Of a DNA stretch of 64,000 nt, positions 1 through 12,922 are shown piece by piece. Within the stretch, counting starts at the first letter, position 1. Every line of letters starts with the position of its first letter. This DNA is from Daucus carota subsp. sativus (taxonomy: Eukaryota > Streptophyta > Magnoliopsida > Apiales > Apiaceae): NCBI RefSeq assembly GCF_001625215.2, contig NC_030386.2, positions 12,073,741 to 12,137,740 on the forward strand, in the 5' to 3' direction. The translations under genes were made by a program, and so were the position numbers. The notes under the pieces are model-generated. The model was not told the DNA's origin and ran no database searches. It saw nothing but the letters and a program-made list of their open reading frames with translations.

Positions 1-1
1 T

Positions 2-160
2 GAATCATCCAAATCGCGATGCCAAACCCTAGAATATCTCTGCCTCCGACTCACTGCGGAATCGCCGAAGTTGATCGATTTCATCAAGCTCAATTTTGAT
101 AAGCTCAATTTTGATAAGGACTACTCGACAAAGGTCGGGATAAAGAAGAACCATTACTAA
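2..160 (+). other. Possible 3' end of an unrecognised protein-coding gene
   Basis: Read from base 2, one frame stays open to a TAA at 158-160 and gives about 52 residues of protein-like composition (leucine-rich start, then lysine-rich). It contains a 17-bp direct duplication at 88-121 that repeats the residues KLNFD. No family is recognised and the upstream part lies outside the window. It could equally be a chance open frame in decayed sequence. Confidence 0.22.
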
Positions 161-216
161 AGCCGAAATCAATGAAGAAATCGATCCTGAGATATGAGAA
201 ATATACGCAAATTAAA

Positions 217-336
217 GAGATGAGGGAATTGAAGTTGCATCAGTTTGCGAGGAGGTGAAATGCCCGAATTCCGAGGAGATGAGGGAATTGAAGTTGCATC
301 AATTTGCGAGGAGGCGAAATGCCCGAATTTCGAGGA
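217..336. repeat. Two-copy 59-bp tandem repeat
   Basis: The block starting GAGATGAGGGAATTGAAG at 217 is repeated at 276 with a few substitutions, so the period is 59 bp. The rest of the stretch to about 1130 is AT-rich intergenic DNA in which no gene or element was recognised. Confidence 0.7.
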
Positions 337-1346
337 GGGGTTGGTATGGTGGCGAAACTACTGCTACCTGTTGTAGTGACTAAAATCAAACTATAAATTA
401 ACTTCTTTGAGAATTAAATCAAAATTACATATATAGTTGTGAAACTTACGAACCGTATTTTTGAAAATAAAATCTAAAAGATCGTAATCTTGAAAATAAA
501 TTTTAAAGTAGCAATTTTTTGATTATACTCTTAAAAAGGTAGTATTTAGGTAATTTCTCATAAAATTACAAATTTTCTCCAACTTTTAAATTTATTATTC
601 CGTTGAATGATAAATAGTTAAAGCAAAAGTAGAGATTGGAAAAATGTGTTTTATAAATTGAAAAGAAATCTTAAAGTTCAAGATTATAAATAGAAACTAA
701 CTAAAACTATTATTTAGAATGAAGGTATGTACTAGCCTCGGGTTTCCTGTAATTATATTTCGGTGTTTGCTAATTCTTATAATAATAATCTACTTGAATA
801 TTCTAATATAATTACTAGATATAAATAGATAAGTCATCTTTATCAAAAGTATAACAGGTAAAAATGAATTTATCCGATTAGTTTTTTATAACATACACAA
901 ATTTTTACAAAATGTCAAGCTATAAAAAGTCACAAATTTCTTGTCATGAAAAAAAGTTATATTTCATTTATCAATCAATTATCATACATAAAAGATAATT
1001 AACCCCAATTTTAGCCAAAGAAGAAGTAGTGTTGAAGAACGAAATGAAACAATAAACAGTGAAAGCAAACACATCCTGGTGCAAGTCCGTTGACTAGAAA
1101 AGAAAAGAGGCTGTTTCATCACAACTCCGCTCTTTCTCACCTCCACGTGTCCATCCAAACAACACATATGTTCGCAAGTGTCAGGTTCGCACGAGAACCG
1201 GAACAATCCAACATCTTACAACATCGTCTAATCTATCAACAATTCAAATCTTTCTCAACTCTTTAAACCCAAACACACACACAAACCTCAATTCGTCATT
1301 TCTTTAGGAACTCAGTTTTGTCTTAACATCGACCCTTTTCGGACAG

Positions 1347-2334
1347 GTTTGTATCGTTAACTTTTACTTCATCATTCTTGTACATCTGTTATTTATTTTT
1401 TGATTGCAGCGAATTTGATAATTGCTGTTGTTGTCTTATTTGTGGCTGGCTAGATACAAAGTTTAGATATATCTTACTTGGTTTTGTGATCTAGTTTTTA
1501 AGTTATTTGATTTAGTTTTTAAGTTGGATGATGATGATGATATGATTGTATTCCTTTCACTTGATGTTTGATAATTTGAGTGTTGATTTTGTTGTCCTGA
1601 TCATATTTAGGTTATTTTGAAATTGCTGAGAATTTGGGATGAGTTAGGGTTCTGTTTTCAGCATATTTGGCGTGCTTGGGAAGACTTGGAGAAGAAATTT
1701 TCTGAAGGGTTTGGTTTTATTTGAGATAAAATTTAATAAATACGGGTGTGGAGATTTTTATAATTGTATTTATATTATGGCTTATGCTTTGTTTGAGGGG
1801 AATAAATAAAATGAAGTATGGATTGAAGGGGAAATTATGAACAAAGTTAAAGGTAAGGATGTAGAGGAAGTAAGAGTGCGGAATTTGGGAGTGTTAATTT
1901 TCTGTGATGAGGTTCCTGAAGTAGATGAGGAAGTATTATTGAGCATTCATCCCTATATCTGTCGGAATGAAGTCTATTGAATTTGTTAATATGGAAGTTC
2001 TGAATATTTACACACTGAGCCGCACACGTTCCATTCCATTCTTACCCAGTTGGATCTTATTTTAGATTGAACAGAGCATTATTTGTGTCTTCAAAGAGAT
2101 TGAGTTTGATTGCTCCTTTGATGCTATATAATTTGAATTCATTTCATTACTCACTTTTATGTTTTATGAAGTTATTTTCATATTCTGTGAATTTGAATGC
2201 TTCCTTTCTTTACTTTGGCTATCCTGATATTGTTAGTCTCTTACAGATACCAATATTTAGCATAATTTGGCATTAGATTGTATCAATCAGATGTTTTTTG
2301 TTATATCAATTAGATGTAATTTGTTAATATACAG
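1347..2334 (+). other. Predicted 5'UTR intron of the lipase gene
   Basis: A donor (GGACAG|GTTTGT at 1346/1347) and an acceptor (TTAATATACAG at 2334) bracket 988 bp of T-rich DNA. The acceptor lies 19 bp before the lipase ATG at 2354. The non-coding first exon would lie about 1150-1346. A G-box/ABRE-like CCACGTGTCC sits at 1143-1152, near the presumed promoter or leader. This is inferred from splice consensus and has not been tested with transcripts. Confidence 0.5.
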
Positions 2335-2353
2335 GGCTAAGGAGCACAAACTC

Positions 2354-5300
2354 ATGGCAACTGCAACTATGGCAACTGCGGCTGGTGCAGCTGCTCTCTT
2401 ATATTATACTTTAAACAAGAAAGTTGAGACGATTATTGAAACTGAAGATGATGATGCCAGTAGTATCCAAAGACGAAGAAATGTACGTTTAGGGATTGAT
2501 AGAGTTTCCAATAGACTTATTCAAGCCCCTGCGACATGGTTGGAGACTATTTCTACGTTGTCAGAAACACTTAGATTTACTTACTCTGAGACTTTGGGGA
2601 AGTGGCCCATTGCCGATTTAGCTTTTGGCATCAACTTTCTTTTAAAAAGACAGGCAAGGATTGTTTGTATGCTAATTTAGTATATGATGGTTTCTGCTTA
2701 TTAGAAGAAAACATGTTTATCCATTTTACTCGGAGACCTTAAAACTTGCGCTTTATTGCAATTATTTTTGCTTAATTGCTACTATTGTTTGCTTAATTCT
2801 ACTATGCATAAAATTGAATCAAATCAGATATTATTCTAAATAATGTCTTTCGCAAGATGAAGTAAATATCATTTCAAAAAAAAATATTGCGAACTTCATA
2901 AATTTAGTAATACTTTCGCTTCTCCTACAAGATCAATGTATTAGTTACTTTGTATAGATCTTATATGAGCAACTTCCATAATTAGTGATTAGGTTATCCG
3001 CATAAATTTTGAATTAGCAGATCTAGGCCTCTCCCAAGATTAATATTTGTGAAGGTTTACTTGTTCAAATTCGTTTCATAACTTCAATTAATAAGAGCAA
3101 GTCCAGTGTTATACTATACTTGGTTCCATTGCATAATTTGAAATTTAATGAAAAAATAACCACTCCAAATATATTGCGTACTAAAATGTAAATATGTGTT
3201 CACTTGGTTCCAAAATTGCAACTAAGGATGGATATCTGATTTCTTGCCACATAATCAATCAACTAGAAATGAAGTGCAAGTTGGCCCCTTCATGTGAAAG
3301 TTTAAAGAGTCGGATAAAATTTTCTCTAAGTTTGGAACTAAGGTTGCAATGTGCATCTAGCAATGGAGCACAAGTTCCATTTTAGCACCTAAAAATACCT
3401 TTTGATGCCATATTATAGCGAAGCTCTGGTCTTTTTGCACGTCTTACAACCGTAACTGTTGTGAGTATTTATTTTAGATATATTTTATATTGTAAATTAG
3501 TTTGCATATATTGAAGTGAAAATGATAATTTTGCAGGGGAACCTTAGAGTTTCCAGCGTCTTTGGTGGCAAGGATAGTACACAGCTTACTGGAGCTAATG
3601 TAAGTTCTGAACTTAGGCATCTCCTACAGTTGCTGACTCTTTGCTGGCATTTCTCGAAAAAGCCATTTCCATTATTTCTGCAAGAAATTGGCTATTCACA
3701 AGACGATGTCCTCCTTCAGGAACCTAAAGCTGGGGTAAGTAATTTAAACATTCAAACTTGCAAACATATCTCTTTGGTCTGGATTTATGACTGTCATCTA
3801 TCTTTCTTGCGCAATTTAACTTTCATTTCGTTTACCATTGAGCAAGAGAATGTGTAAAAGGGAACGTAGTGTCTCTGACTTTCTCATAGGAGCTAGCAAT
3901 TCCACTAGGTAGTAACCTGAAAATAAAATATAATTTAATATTATAATTGTGATGTGCTGTTGCATTTCTTTTAGTTTTTGCCAGTTTATTGACCTCAATT
4001 GTTATTATATTATTATTGCAGATTTTGAAGCCAGCTTTTACCATATTGGTAGACCATAAAACAAAATCTTTTCTGTTATTGATTCGTGGAACTCACAGTA
4101 TTAAAGATACACTAACAGCCGCAACTGGAGCAGTAGTACCATTTCATCACTCAGTTGTGCACGACGGAGGGTTAAGTAATTTAGTATTAGGTTATGCCCA
4201 TGGTGGAATGGTAGCAGCAGCTCGATGGATTGCAAAACTTTCAATTCCATCTCTTACCAAAGGGCTTGATAAGTATCCCGATTATAAACTTAAGGTAATA
4301 ACAATTGGACTTTCTCTTTTACAGGAAATGAAATATATGCTTGAGACTAGAACCTGAGTAGAGTTGTCCTATCTACTTATGGAAACTAAGAGAATATAAT
4401 CTTTTACCATGATGATTACTGTTCAAAGTTTGGAAATAAGCATATAGTTAACCTGGGTAGAATAGTGCTATCTACTTATGGAAAATAAGAGAATATAATC
4501 TTTTACCATGACAATTACTGTTCAGAGTTTGGAAATAAGCATATAGTTTGAATAAAATGATCTGCTCTGAATTGTTATTACAAACTGTTGAACTCTCCCA
4601 ATCAAAATAATATATAGATTTATATGTCACCTCTACAATGTTGCTGGTTCTTATTATATTGACTGACCAAATCTGATACATATATTATCTGAAATTGAAA
4701 GTTTCTTAGTCTTCAGTAAATTGTGAGGAAATTTTTTAAAAGTTTATTTAGAAGTTTAGTGGTCTTGTTAGGATAGGGTTTTATTGATTACAATTTTTTG
4801 TTATCCGATAATTGTGGGGGATTTAGGCTTTTATTACAGTTTGAAGCGTGAACCTTTAAAACTCCTCTCTCTTTTTTTTTTTAACAATTTACAATTAGAA
4901 ACAAAATAATAGATAGAAAGATTGCAATCATTGCGACACCCATTAATTTTTTTTTTATTTTGAATATCTTTTTCCTGTCAGAATAAAGATAAAATCCAAT
5001 CAATAGGATTATTAACCCCACTCTACCTTACGTCCTTGACAGCCCATCTTTGTCTCTGTAGAGTTTTTTAGTATTGGTCAAGAAATTTGCTTCCAAACCT
5101 TATTTTTGTACCTGTGTTCGGAGTCTCTCTGGTTTCCGGTGAATATTGAAGTCTAAATACTGATCATTGGAAACTTTTTAGCGGTTGGCTATGTTACCTG
5201 GACTTGAGTATGGGTGTCGGATATAGGTGCTTATCCTAGAGTCAGATTCGTTGTTTTAGGATAATTAGAATTCTTGGATATGGATCCGAAATTAGACTCG

Positions 5301-8117
5301 GTGTGGGGACTTGGCGCTTAAGCTCTACGCACGTAAAACTTTATATAGATTTATGGTACAATCTTAAAATAGTGTCTATTGCACATTAATCACATCCACT
5401 TAATTATGTTAGTTTAATTGTAGCATAAAATCAATAGAATTACATAAAAGCAAGTCATTCATGGACCTTGTTCTCTATAAACAAGTTCTAATAAAACATA
5501 TATTTTTATTTTGAACTGGGATGCTGCAAGGGGAAGTGCCCGGTTATAATAAGAAGGATCCGACTGAGATCTCATATCCACACCCATGTCATGTCTGGGG
5601 GACACTAGTATAAGCACAGACATGGAGAGTCCGGGTAACATAGGCGGTTGGACTTGACAGCTCTACTGGAACATTTGTGGAGCGCCTGGTGCAGGCCACC
5701 ATGGGTTTTGTGGGGAAGGTAGGGAAATGATACACTATGAGATTGGATGCAGTAGGCAGTTAATCTTGGCTGGAAAGGGGATAAATGGCAGAGAGAAGTT
5801 TTACCAAGAATGATGAGTTCACAACTAGCCCACCATAGCTTTTCACTGCCTAATTGTAAATTCACCGGAAAACTGTCATGGCTTATTGAAATGGTTAAAT
5901 TGTGTCAACAATAAGGTCTGGTTGCTGATTTCTTGAATTAAGGTTTGAAATGTTATAGTGGTAAAGCTGAAGGTTTTAAAATGTCTGAAAGGCTTTATGT
6001 AACTATCTATGCTAAGTAGTTGTATAGTGTATATTAATAATTGTATTGCACTGCTTGGGTGTCAGATTGTTGGACACTCGTTAGGTGGTGGTACAGCAGC
6101 ACTTCTAACTTTTGTATTGCGGGAGCGTAAAGAATGGTCTACAGCTTGTTGTGTTGCCTTCGCTCCAGGTTTGCTTTCTTGCATACTAGTCTCCAGGTTT
6201 ACTTTGTTGCATACTCGTAGAATCTGCTCTTCTATAAACCTATGGACTTGTATACTTAAAAGTAAAATTCCATCCCGTGTATTCTGGTTAGTTTGTTTAG
6301 GTGCACTAATATCTGCCTTTTCATTTTTAATCAAAGTTCGATTCTGACTAACTATTTGATACAGCTGCTTGTATGACTTGGGAATTGGCTGACTCGTGCA
6401 ATGAATTCATTACATCTGTCATAAATGGTGCTGATTTGGTCCCTACGTTTTCAGCTGCTTCCATGGACGACTTGCGTACAGAGGTTGAAATCTTGTCCCT
6501 TGCTAACTATTATAATCTTGGATTTCTTCTTCTTTGCTTATTTCTTACACTGATGATATGATCTTCTGACATTTCTCAATAGAGCCCTCAGATGCCTACT
6601 TCCACCTGCATTAACTTTAGTTTTGTTGATGTTAAGTCATGTCATATTCTTGCATACTTCTCTTAGATGGACATGTCCTCCATTAACCTGTCTTGGTTGG
6701 AACATTAATCATATTTGTTTCATGTGTGTATATACTTATTTGTGTATATACTTCTTTCTATAGGTGACAGCATCTGCTTGGATAAATGATCTGAGGAACC
6801 AAATTGAGCAAACTAGAATTCTTAGTACCGTTTATCGTTCTGCATCAGCATTGGGTTCTCGACTTCCATCCATTGCTACTGCTAGAGCGAAAGTCGCCGG
6901 TGCTGGTGCAATGCTGCGCCCGGTTTCAAGTGGCACCCAGGTAGTTACACTTGCTTGAGATATGAATTCAGTTTTTAATTACATAATACCAAAGCCTCTT
7001 GCATCATATTTGACTCAGCAATGATTTAATTGTAGTAACATGATTATTATTACTGGATTTACTTTGTTCCCGTTCACCATACATATGTTATAGATCTGTA
7101 CTCATGCTATCTTCAACTAAACAATTTACTCATTTTGAAAATCATAATCTAGTCCAAATCAATTAGTAAATTTGTATCACATTTAGACTGCAGATTCAAC
7201 TCAGATGTTTAAATTAGGGAATTCAGATGAGCATGAGCCACCTCATCCTGATCATTTGTAGATTGTCATCAAATGACAATCTTTTGTTGTGTTTCTATTG
7301 GCTGTAGGTTGTAATGAAGAGAGCACAAAGCATGGCTCAGTCAGCACTGTCACGCCCTTCTCTTCAGATATCATCATGGTCGTGTATGGGTCCTCGCCAG
7401 AGGCCTAAACCGAATGGAGGAGATTCCAAAGAGTCTTCCTCAAGCAGAACAGAAACTTCTCAGCCTCTTGTTAGGTCTCCTAAGAAGAACATATCTACTG
7501 CTGAAGCCTTAGAACTTCCTGTATCATCTGAGGGGTTGGTTTGGGATTCTGAAATGGATGTTTCTTGTTCAGAAAAATCAGGTTTTAATGATGAAGTGGA
7601 TGTCGATGGCCACTATGATCTTGTTGGACAGAACACAAATGAAGATGGTGGTGTTAATGAAGTTGAGTTATGGAGGCAACTCGAGGATGAGCTTTATGAT
7701 TCTGTGGAAGGTGATGAAGCTGATACCACAAAGGAAATTAGGGAGGAAGAGGCAGAAGCTATTGCAGAGATAAGTGAAACCGAGCCTGAGAGCTCGGTAC
7801 CAGATACAAAAGAGGTGCACAGATTTTTCCCTCCAGGAAGAATTATGCATATCGTTTCTCTCCACTTAAATGAGCCAGGAGATGAAACTGATAGCAGGAT
7901 TTCCGCTGACACTGATAATAGCCAGCTGGCGGATACAAAGGTTGGCATATTTCTGACTTCTAGATCTGTATACAGTAAACTGAGGCTGTCACGAACTATG
8001 ATTGCAGACCACTTTATGCCTGTTTATAGAAAACAGATTGAAAGATTGATCGATGAACTTGAGGAGGATACACTTGATAACATTAACATAGAGGCTGAAG
8101 CAGAGATAAAAATATAG
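2354..8117 (+). CDS. Class-3 lipase (mono/diacylglycerol lipase-like alpha/beta hydrolase), 7 coding exons
   Basis: Coding exons: 2354-2653, 3537-3734, 4022-4294, 6066-6168, 6365-6483, 6764-6940, 7308-8117 (stop included). Joined, they keep one frame and give 659 residues. The protein is expected to hydrolyse acylglycerols. The N-terminal part has the lipase-associated region and an RGTHSIKD segment. The nucleophile elbow GHSLGGG places the catalytic Ser at ~262. NGADLVP supplies the likely Asp at ~315, and PPGRIMH the likely His at ~571, after a long acidic, low-complexity insertion (residues ~430-560). A hydrophobic Ala-rich segment near residues 5-20 may be a membrane anchor or transit region. 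Exon 1 ends in CAG followed by GCAAGG, so intron 1 appears to be a GC-AG intron; using it restores the family sequence RQ|GN. The protein resembles Arabidopsis At3g14075 from memory. The 1.77-kb intron 3 carries a tandem duplication. Confidence 0.93.
4351..4549. repeat. 99-bp tandem duplication inside lipase intron 3
   Basis: Two adjacent ~99-bp copies (starting 4351 and 4450) share the segments CTATCTACTTATGG and GAGAATATAATC with only a few differences. They look like a recent local duplication and contain no exon. Confidence 0.75.
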
Positions 8118-8532
8118 GATATTGGCTTTGAACATACTTTTATTGTAAAGAAGTGTACGGAAGAGGAACTTAGTCTCTTCATTTTTGGGAGTCGATGAAT
8201 GCACTTGAGTTGTGATTAGTTACTCCTGCTGTTGACATTTGTTTTCTTTCTTCGTTTACTTTCTTCCAACACTATATATTTAATTATGACCAAAGGAATT
8301 TGATCTTGTTTTACATATGATTGTTGGCAACTGTTTTGTTAATGAATTGGTTTGTACTCGTTTGCCCTCGATCGTTCAGGGGGCTCTAGGGCTGTGTATA
8401 ATATTGGGATGCACATCCGTCTGGGCACGGAACCGGCACTGTTAAGCAGGTGTGCTGTGCCGGGCTCGTGCCTAAGAAAACTATTACGCGGTCAGGGAGT
8501 GCCTAAGAAAACTGGCCCTGCAGTTTATGCGG
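8118..8532. other. Lipase 3' flank
   Basis: The lipase 3'UTR probably occupies the first ~250 bp. A GC-richer patch at 8370-8530 starts with TAGGGCTGTGTA, a sequence like an hAT end, but no partner end or target-site duplication was found. Confidence 0.4.
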
Positions 8533-8815
8533 TTAGGGACGTGAGTTAGGCAGGCAGGTTGGGGTTTGGTTTGGGTTTGACTGTGTAGGGACGTGAGTTA
8601 GGCATGCAGGTTGGGTTTTGGTTTGGGTTTGATTGTGGCTGGCTTTAGTGGAAGAACTTGAGTTTTGGTTTGGGTTTGACTGTGGCTGGCTTTAGTGGAA
8701 GGACAAAGGCGGAGCTAGGAAATTTATTTCACGCAGGTTAAAATATTGGTTTGGGTTTAAGTGTGACCGGCTTTAGTGGAAGAACAAGGGTGGAGTTAGG
8801 AAATTTATTTCATCT
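8533..8815. repeat. Degenerate minisatellite
   Basis: Four irregular units carry TTTGGTTTGGGTTTGA(C/T)TGTG, and the last three continue into GGCTTTAGTGGAAG. Unit length is about 50-75 bp. From 8816 to 9328 the DNA is AT-rich and nothing further was recognised. Confidence 0.65.
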
Positions 8816-9859
8816 AGGCTAAGTTCTGTGATAGTACTACGATATCACCTATATCATATCACCTGTACACAAAACACATTAAAGTAAGAAAATTTGATAT
8901 CATTATTACCACTGTAAGATAATCACTGTAAGAGTATGAAAATTTGATATCACCTGTACGACTATAAGAGTATGATATTATCTCGCTTACGACATGTGCA
9001 AGTTAATGTTCTCTGAAAAATTAATTACCAAATTTGAAAAATTCTTATTCGTTATTTGTGTTGCAGCCTTCGATTCTTAATAGTTAATAGGATAAAATTC
9101 ATTTATTATCGATATGTTCAACATTAGTATTAGATGAGCAATGTACCTCACTCAAAAGTGCGGATGTACTTAGTTTCGAATATACTTTTCAATTTCAAAA
9201 TTTATGTTAAGTCTTCATTATTTAAATAAATAATATTAATGTTATATTTTTTAATTTTTTTAATCTTATTAGGAAATCGAACAATGATAAGATTTTAACC
9301 TAACTCAAACCATCCCGACTCAACCCAAATATATGAAGGGGCTGGCTAACCTGTGCCCTCAGGGTACAGGTTAAAATGTATTTAATGCATCTTGGTGGTA
9401 GTTGGCAGCTAATGTGATTCTAGTTTTTTTTGTAACAATACATTAATGACTAATTACATTCAAATCATATTTGATATTTTATTTAATCATATATTATATT
9501 ATAATTTGAATTATTATATTTTTTAAGAATATTAAAATAATAAAGACTCATAAATTTATTATTAAATATTAGATTGGCCGATTTTAATTAGAAGGCTGAT
9601 TTTAATTTGAAAATTAGTGTGCATGCAGGGGGGCCTCGTTATTATTTGTGCGATGAAATCAATTAAAAATTATCATATAAAATGTGATAAAAGAACTATT
9701 CTATGTTCCCCCATTTTTTTGAAATTTAATAATATTTTATTATAAATATATAATTTAGAAGACAAATCAAAAATAGATTTATAATTAGTACTTAATAAAT
9801 TTTTGAATGATTCTATACAAATACACCGCAAACAGAAGAGTAGTTGACTGTATTAATTA

Positions 9860-10845
9860 CCCTCCGTCCCTTCCATTTCTTTACACTTTCCTTTTTGAGG
9901 TGTCTCATCCAATTCTTTACATTTCAAAACTTACTAAATATGGTTAATGGGTCCCACCACTTCTTCACTTTTCTTTCCTTTTCACACCACTTTTACTCCA
10001 CTATCTCCTTTTTATACATTAAAAATTAGTGGGTCCCACCACTTCACCCACTTTTCTTTCTCTTTTCAACTACTTTATTCATATTTTTTAACCTCCGTGC
10101 AGGGTGTTCCAAGTGTTCAACGGAACAGGGCCCAAAAATTTGAGGCCCTTTTTTTAACTTATACACATAATATACACTGTTGGAAAAAAAGTAATTATAA
10201 TTTAATTTTAAAAAAGAAAATTGCAGATAGAATAAAGTTTAAAAAATAATACATGCTAACGAATTATCAATTATAATTATAAGTAAACTTAAAACATGTT
10301 ATATTGATCTTAAATATTAAAATTAATCATAATAATTTAATATAAACTACTAGTCTTACTTATTTCATTAAAATATAATACAACCGTGAGCACTAGGGTT
10401 TTGTAGACAACTTCTACATTTTATCATTTTTTTAGTAATTCAATTCTAGGTGATTAATTTATTTTATTTTATAACTACATGCAACGTTTACATATTAAAT
10501 GAAAAATATTAACTTATAAAATTAAATTAATTAAATTATATATTTATATAAAATTTAAATAGTCTTACATATATAAATTAGGTTTATGTCATTGTTTTTT
10601 CGTTTATAATGATTACATCTTATTAATTATGTACTTGTAATTTATCTCTTGATTTTCGATGTATTTAAATTATATTATAAAAGAAAATATTTAGTTAATT
10701 AATGTATTTTATTTACTTTATTATTTTATTTTATTTTAATTGTAGGGCACTATTCTAAAATTTTGTATAGGGCACGTAAAATCTCAGGCACGACCCTGCC
10801 TCCGTGCCCAACCCATTCGATAAGAAATGGGAGGGACGGAGGGAG
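9860..10845. mobile_element. Stowaway-like MITE nested in the MULE
   Basis: Ends are CCTCCGTCCCTTCC and, inverted, CTCCCTCCGTCCC, flanked by TA at 9858-9859 and 10846-10847. This is the typical Stowaway/mariner arrangement. Its own body is only ~280 bp; the remainder is an hAT insertion. It resembles the intact copy at 17735-17951. Confidence 0.75.
10100..10798. mobile_element. Non-autonomous hAT element nested in the Stowaway-like MITE
   Basis: The element begins CAGGGTGTTCC and ends GGCACGACCCTG, giving short CAGGG inverted ends. It is flanked by an exact 8-bp duplication, CCTCCGTG, at 10092-10099 and 10799-10806. The interior is very AT-rich without a long open frame. Confidence 0.85.
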
Positions 10846-11099
10846 TACTACTTGTCCTGTGCCTGAGTAGGGCACAGGTTAGCCACTCCCATATATGAAT
10901 AATATGGCTGGGTCAAAGACCCAAAAATACTACTTTTAGACTAATGGATTAGAACATTTAGAAACCAAATAAGTTTTAGACTATTCCAATAATAATTTGC
11001 TTACAAATTTTAAACACAAAAATAATTTAGTCATTTAAAATGAACAAAATGTCTCATGATACCCGTCTCTTGTATTCGAATATTACTATAGAAAGATAT

Positions 11100-11336
11100 A
11101 TTCTCTCCGTCCAGACATGTTTTTTATATTAATTTTTTGCACGTATTTCAAAGTTTTTATAAAGTATAGTTTCATAATATTTTTTGAATTTTTTTTGTTG
11201 ATATCTAAACTTTTTCCCAAATATGTATCGCAAATGAGGGAGTTCAATAAAGATAAAAATTAAAAAATTATAATAAAATTATATTTTATATAGGAGTTTC
11301 AAAATACGTTCATACCGTGAATGTAAAGAGGACGGC
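11100..11336. mobile_element. Small MITE (CTCCGTCC family)
   Basis: TCTCTCCGTCC at the left and AGAGGACGGCA at the right are the outer ends of a ~235-bp imperfect hairpin. Inner arms share the inverted motif CGTATTT(C/T)AAA. A precise target duplication was not resolved. Confidence 0.55.
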
Positions 11337-11400
11337 ATAAAATTAAGATCTTAAAAAAAGTGCAGGCTAACGGTTAAAGTTTTTTTCTGCTTTAACAATA

Positions 11401-12575
11401 GGGAAAATAAATTCTTTTACCACTCAATTTATTGTGTTTTTAGAAATTTACCACCCAACTAAATTTTTTTTCCTTTTACTCACTAATGTTAGGTTTGGAT
11501 TTTTTTTAGCCACCAACTTAGGTTCGGATTTGATTACAAGCATTATGATAATTTTATTTGTCACTAAACTTATTGAGTTTTAAGAAATTTTAAATACTCA
11601 ACTATAATTTTTTTTTATTTTACTCACTAATGTTATTTTCATTATTTTTGTCACTGAAGTTAGGTTCAGATTTGATTATTAGCATTACATTAATTCTGTG
11701 TAGCATTATTAAAAAATAATGGTAGTCTGTAATATTTTGATTATTTGGTATATGTCGGTATCTTTATGTATTGTACTTTTTATGTCTCCAATGTCGTTTA
11801 CCTTGGGTGATAAGAATTTTAAACGCATTTTATGGCTTTTAAAAGATGTAGTTTTATAAATAATTTTACTTTTTTTTCCGAATAAAAATTCAGCATTTGA
11901 ATTTTTAACCAAAAAAAAATCCCAAAAAAAAGTTATGAAACTATGTTTTATAGGAGTCTTAAAATACGTGCTAAGCAGTAGAAAAAACTGTAAATTAATG
12001 AGAGGGACGGATGGAGTATTAATAATAAAATGATGCATTATAATGGACAATCATCGAAAATTAAGTTAACCTCTCTATATATTTATCTTGAAAATTGTAA
12101 TAAGATAAAGTTATTAAAATTGATGAAGATAAATTTGATAGAGATCTTATACTGAACTAGTCGATTGAAACTTTAATAGCGAAAATGATGCATCATATCA
12201 CTCAATTACATTTTATCTTATCAAGGAGGATGAATTGTTTGAAGTCATTGATTTCATATTCATGATTTATTGAATTTTTTGAATTCTAATTACGATTTTT
12301 CTTGGTTTTAATATTTCATCGGCTCATTTTTATATTATTATTGCTATATATAAAGATATAAACAGACGACACATCATCAAAATATTACATATTATCATAA
12401 TATATAAATGATGTTACAAAAATTATCATAATGCTAGTAATCAAATCCGAACCTAAGTTGATGGCTAAAAAAATATTCAAACCTAACCTTAGTGAGTAAA
12501 AGGAAAAAAAAATAATTAGATGACAAATTTCTAAAAACACTATAAGTTGAGTGGTAAAAAAATCTATTTTCTCCC
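11401..12575. mobile_element. Long-TIR DNA element, first copy
   Basis: GGGAAAATAAATT at the left matches the inverted right end GGGAGAAAATAGATT. Similarity continues inward for about 150-200 bp through TTACCACTCAA and the motif GGTTCGGATTTGATTA. The same family forms the outermost shell at 57014-61912. No coding region was found. Long TIRs suggest a Mutator-like affiliation, but no clear 9-bp duplication was seen here. Confidence 0.7.
11786..12020. mobile_element. MITE nested in the long-TIR element
   Basis: The right end GAGAGGGACGGATGGAGTA and a degenerate left arm near GTCTCCAATGTCG form a ~235-bp hairpin of the same family as 11100-11336. Shared inner features are CTTAAAATACGTGC and the tract AAAAATTCAGCATTTGAA. 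Confidence 0.5.
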
Positions 12576-12922
12576 GAAAAAGACGACAATTTTGTAATTG
12601 AAAAAGGGCAGGCTGTATGGGACTCTGGGGAGTATTATTTTACCTGAAAAGATTTTTCAGTTTTCGACAAGTCTGAAAAAAGTATTTGCTGCAAGAAAAA
12701 AAATAAGATTCTCTAGATGTCAACCAATAAACATGTGTTGCCATCATCTACTCAGGGTTTCCATTACAACCTCGGCAGCAAACATCAAGTAATCTCAAGT
12801 TCAAACTCCCAGTAACCTACTGTCAGTGAATCATTGAAATCTACTCTTTTGTTGTGTTTAGTTCTCAGCAGCCTCCACTTGACTTGGTCAACCTATTCTC
12901 CAGCTTCATTTCCTATGCTTCC

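Larger units (their letters stand above)
9338..10890. mobile_element. Non-autonomous Mutator-like element (MULE) with 9-bp TSD
   Basis: The left end GGGGCTGGCTAACCTGTGCC and the reverse complement of the right end GGGAGTGGCTAACCTGTGCC form the terminal inverted repeats (~35 bp, imperfect). Flanks are an exact 9-bp duplication, ATATATGAA, at 9329-9337 and 10891-10899, the length typical of Mutator-like elements. No transposase frame is present. About 990 bp of its 1553 bp is later insertions, leaving ~560 bp of original element. Confidence 0.88.
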
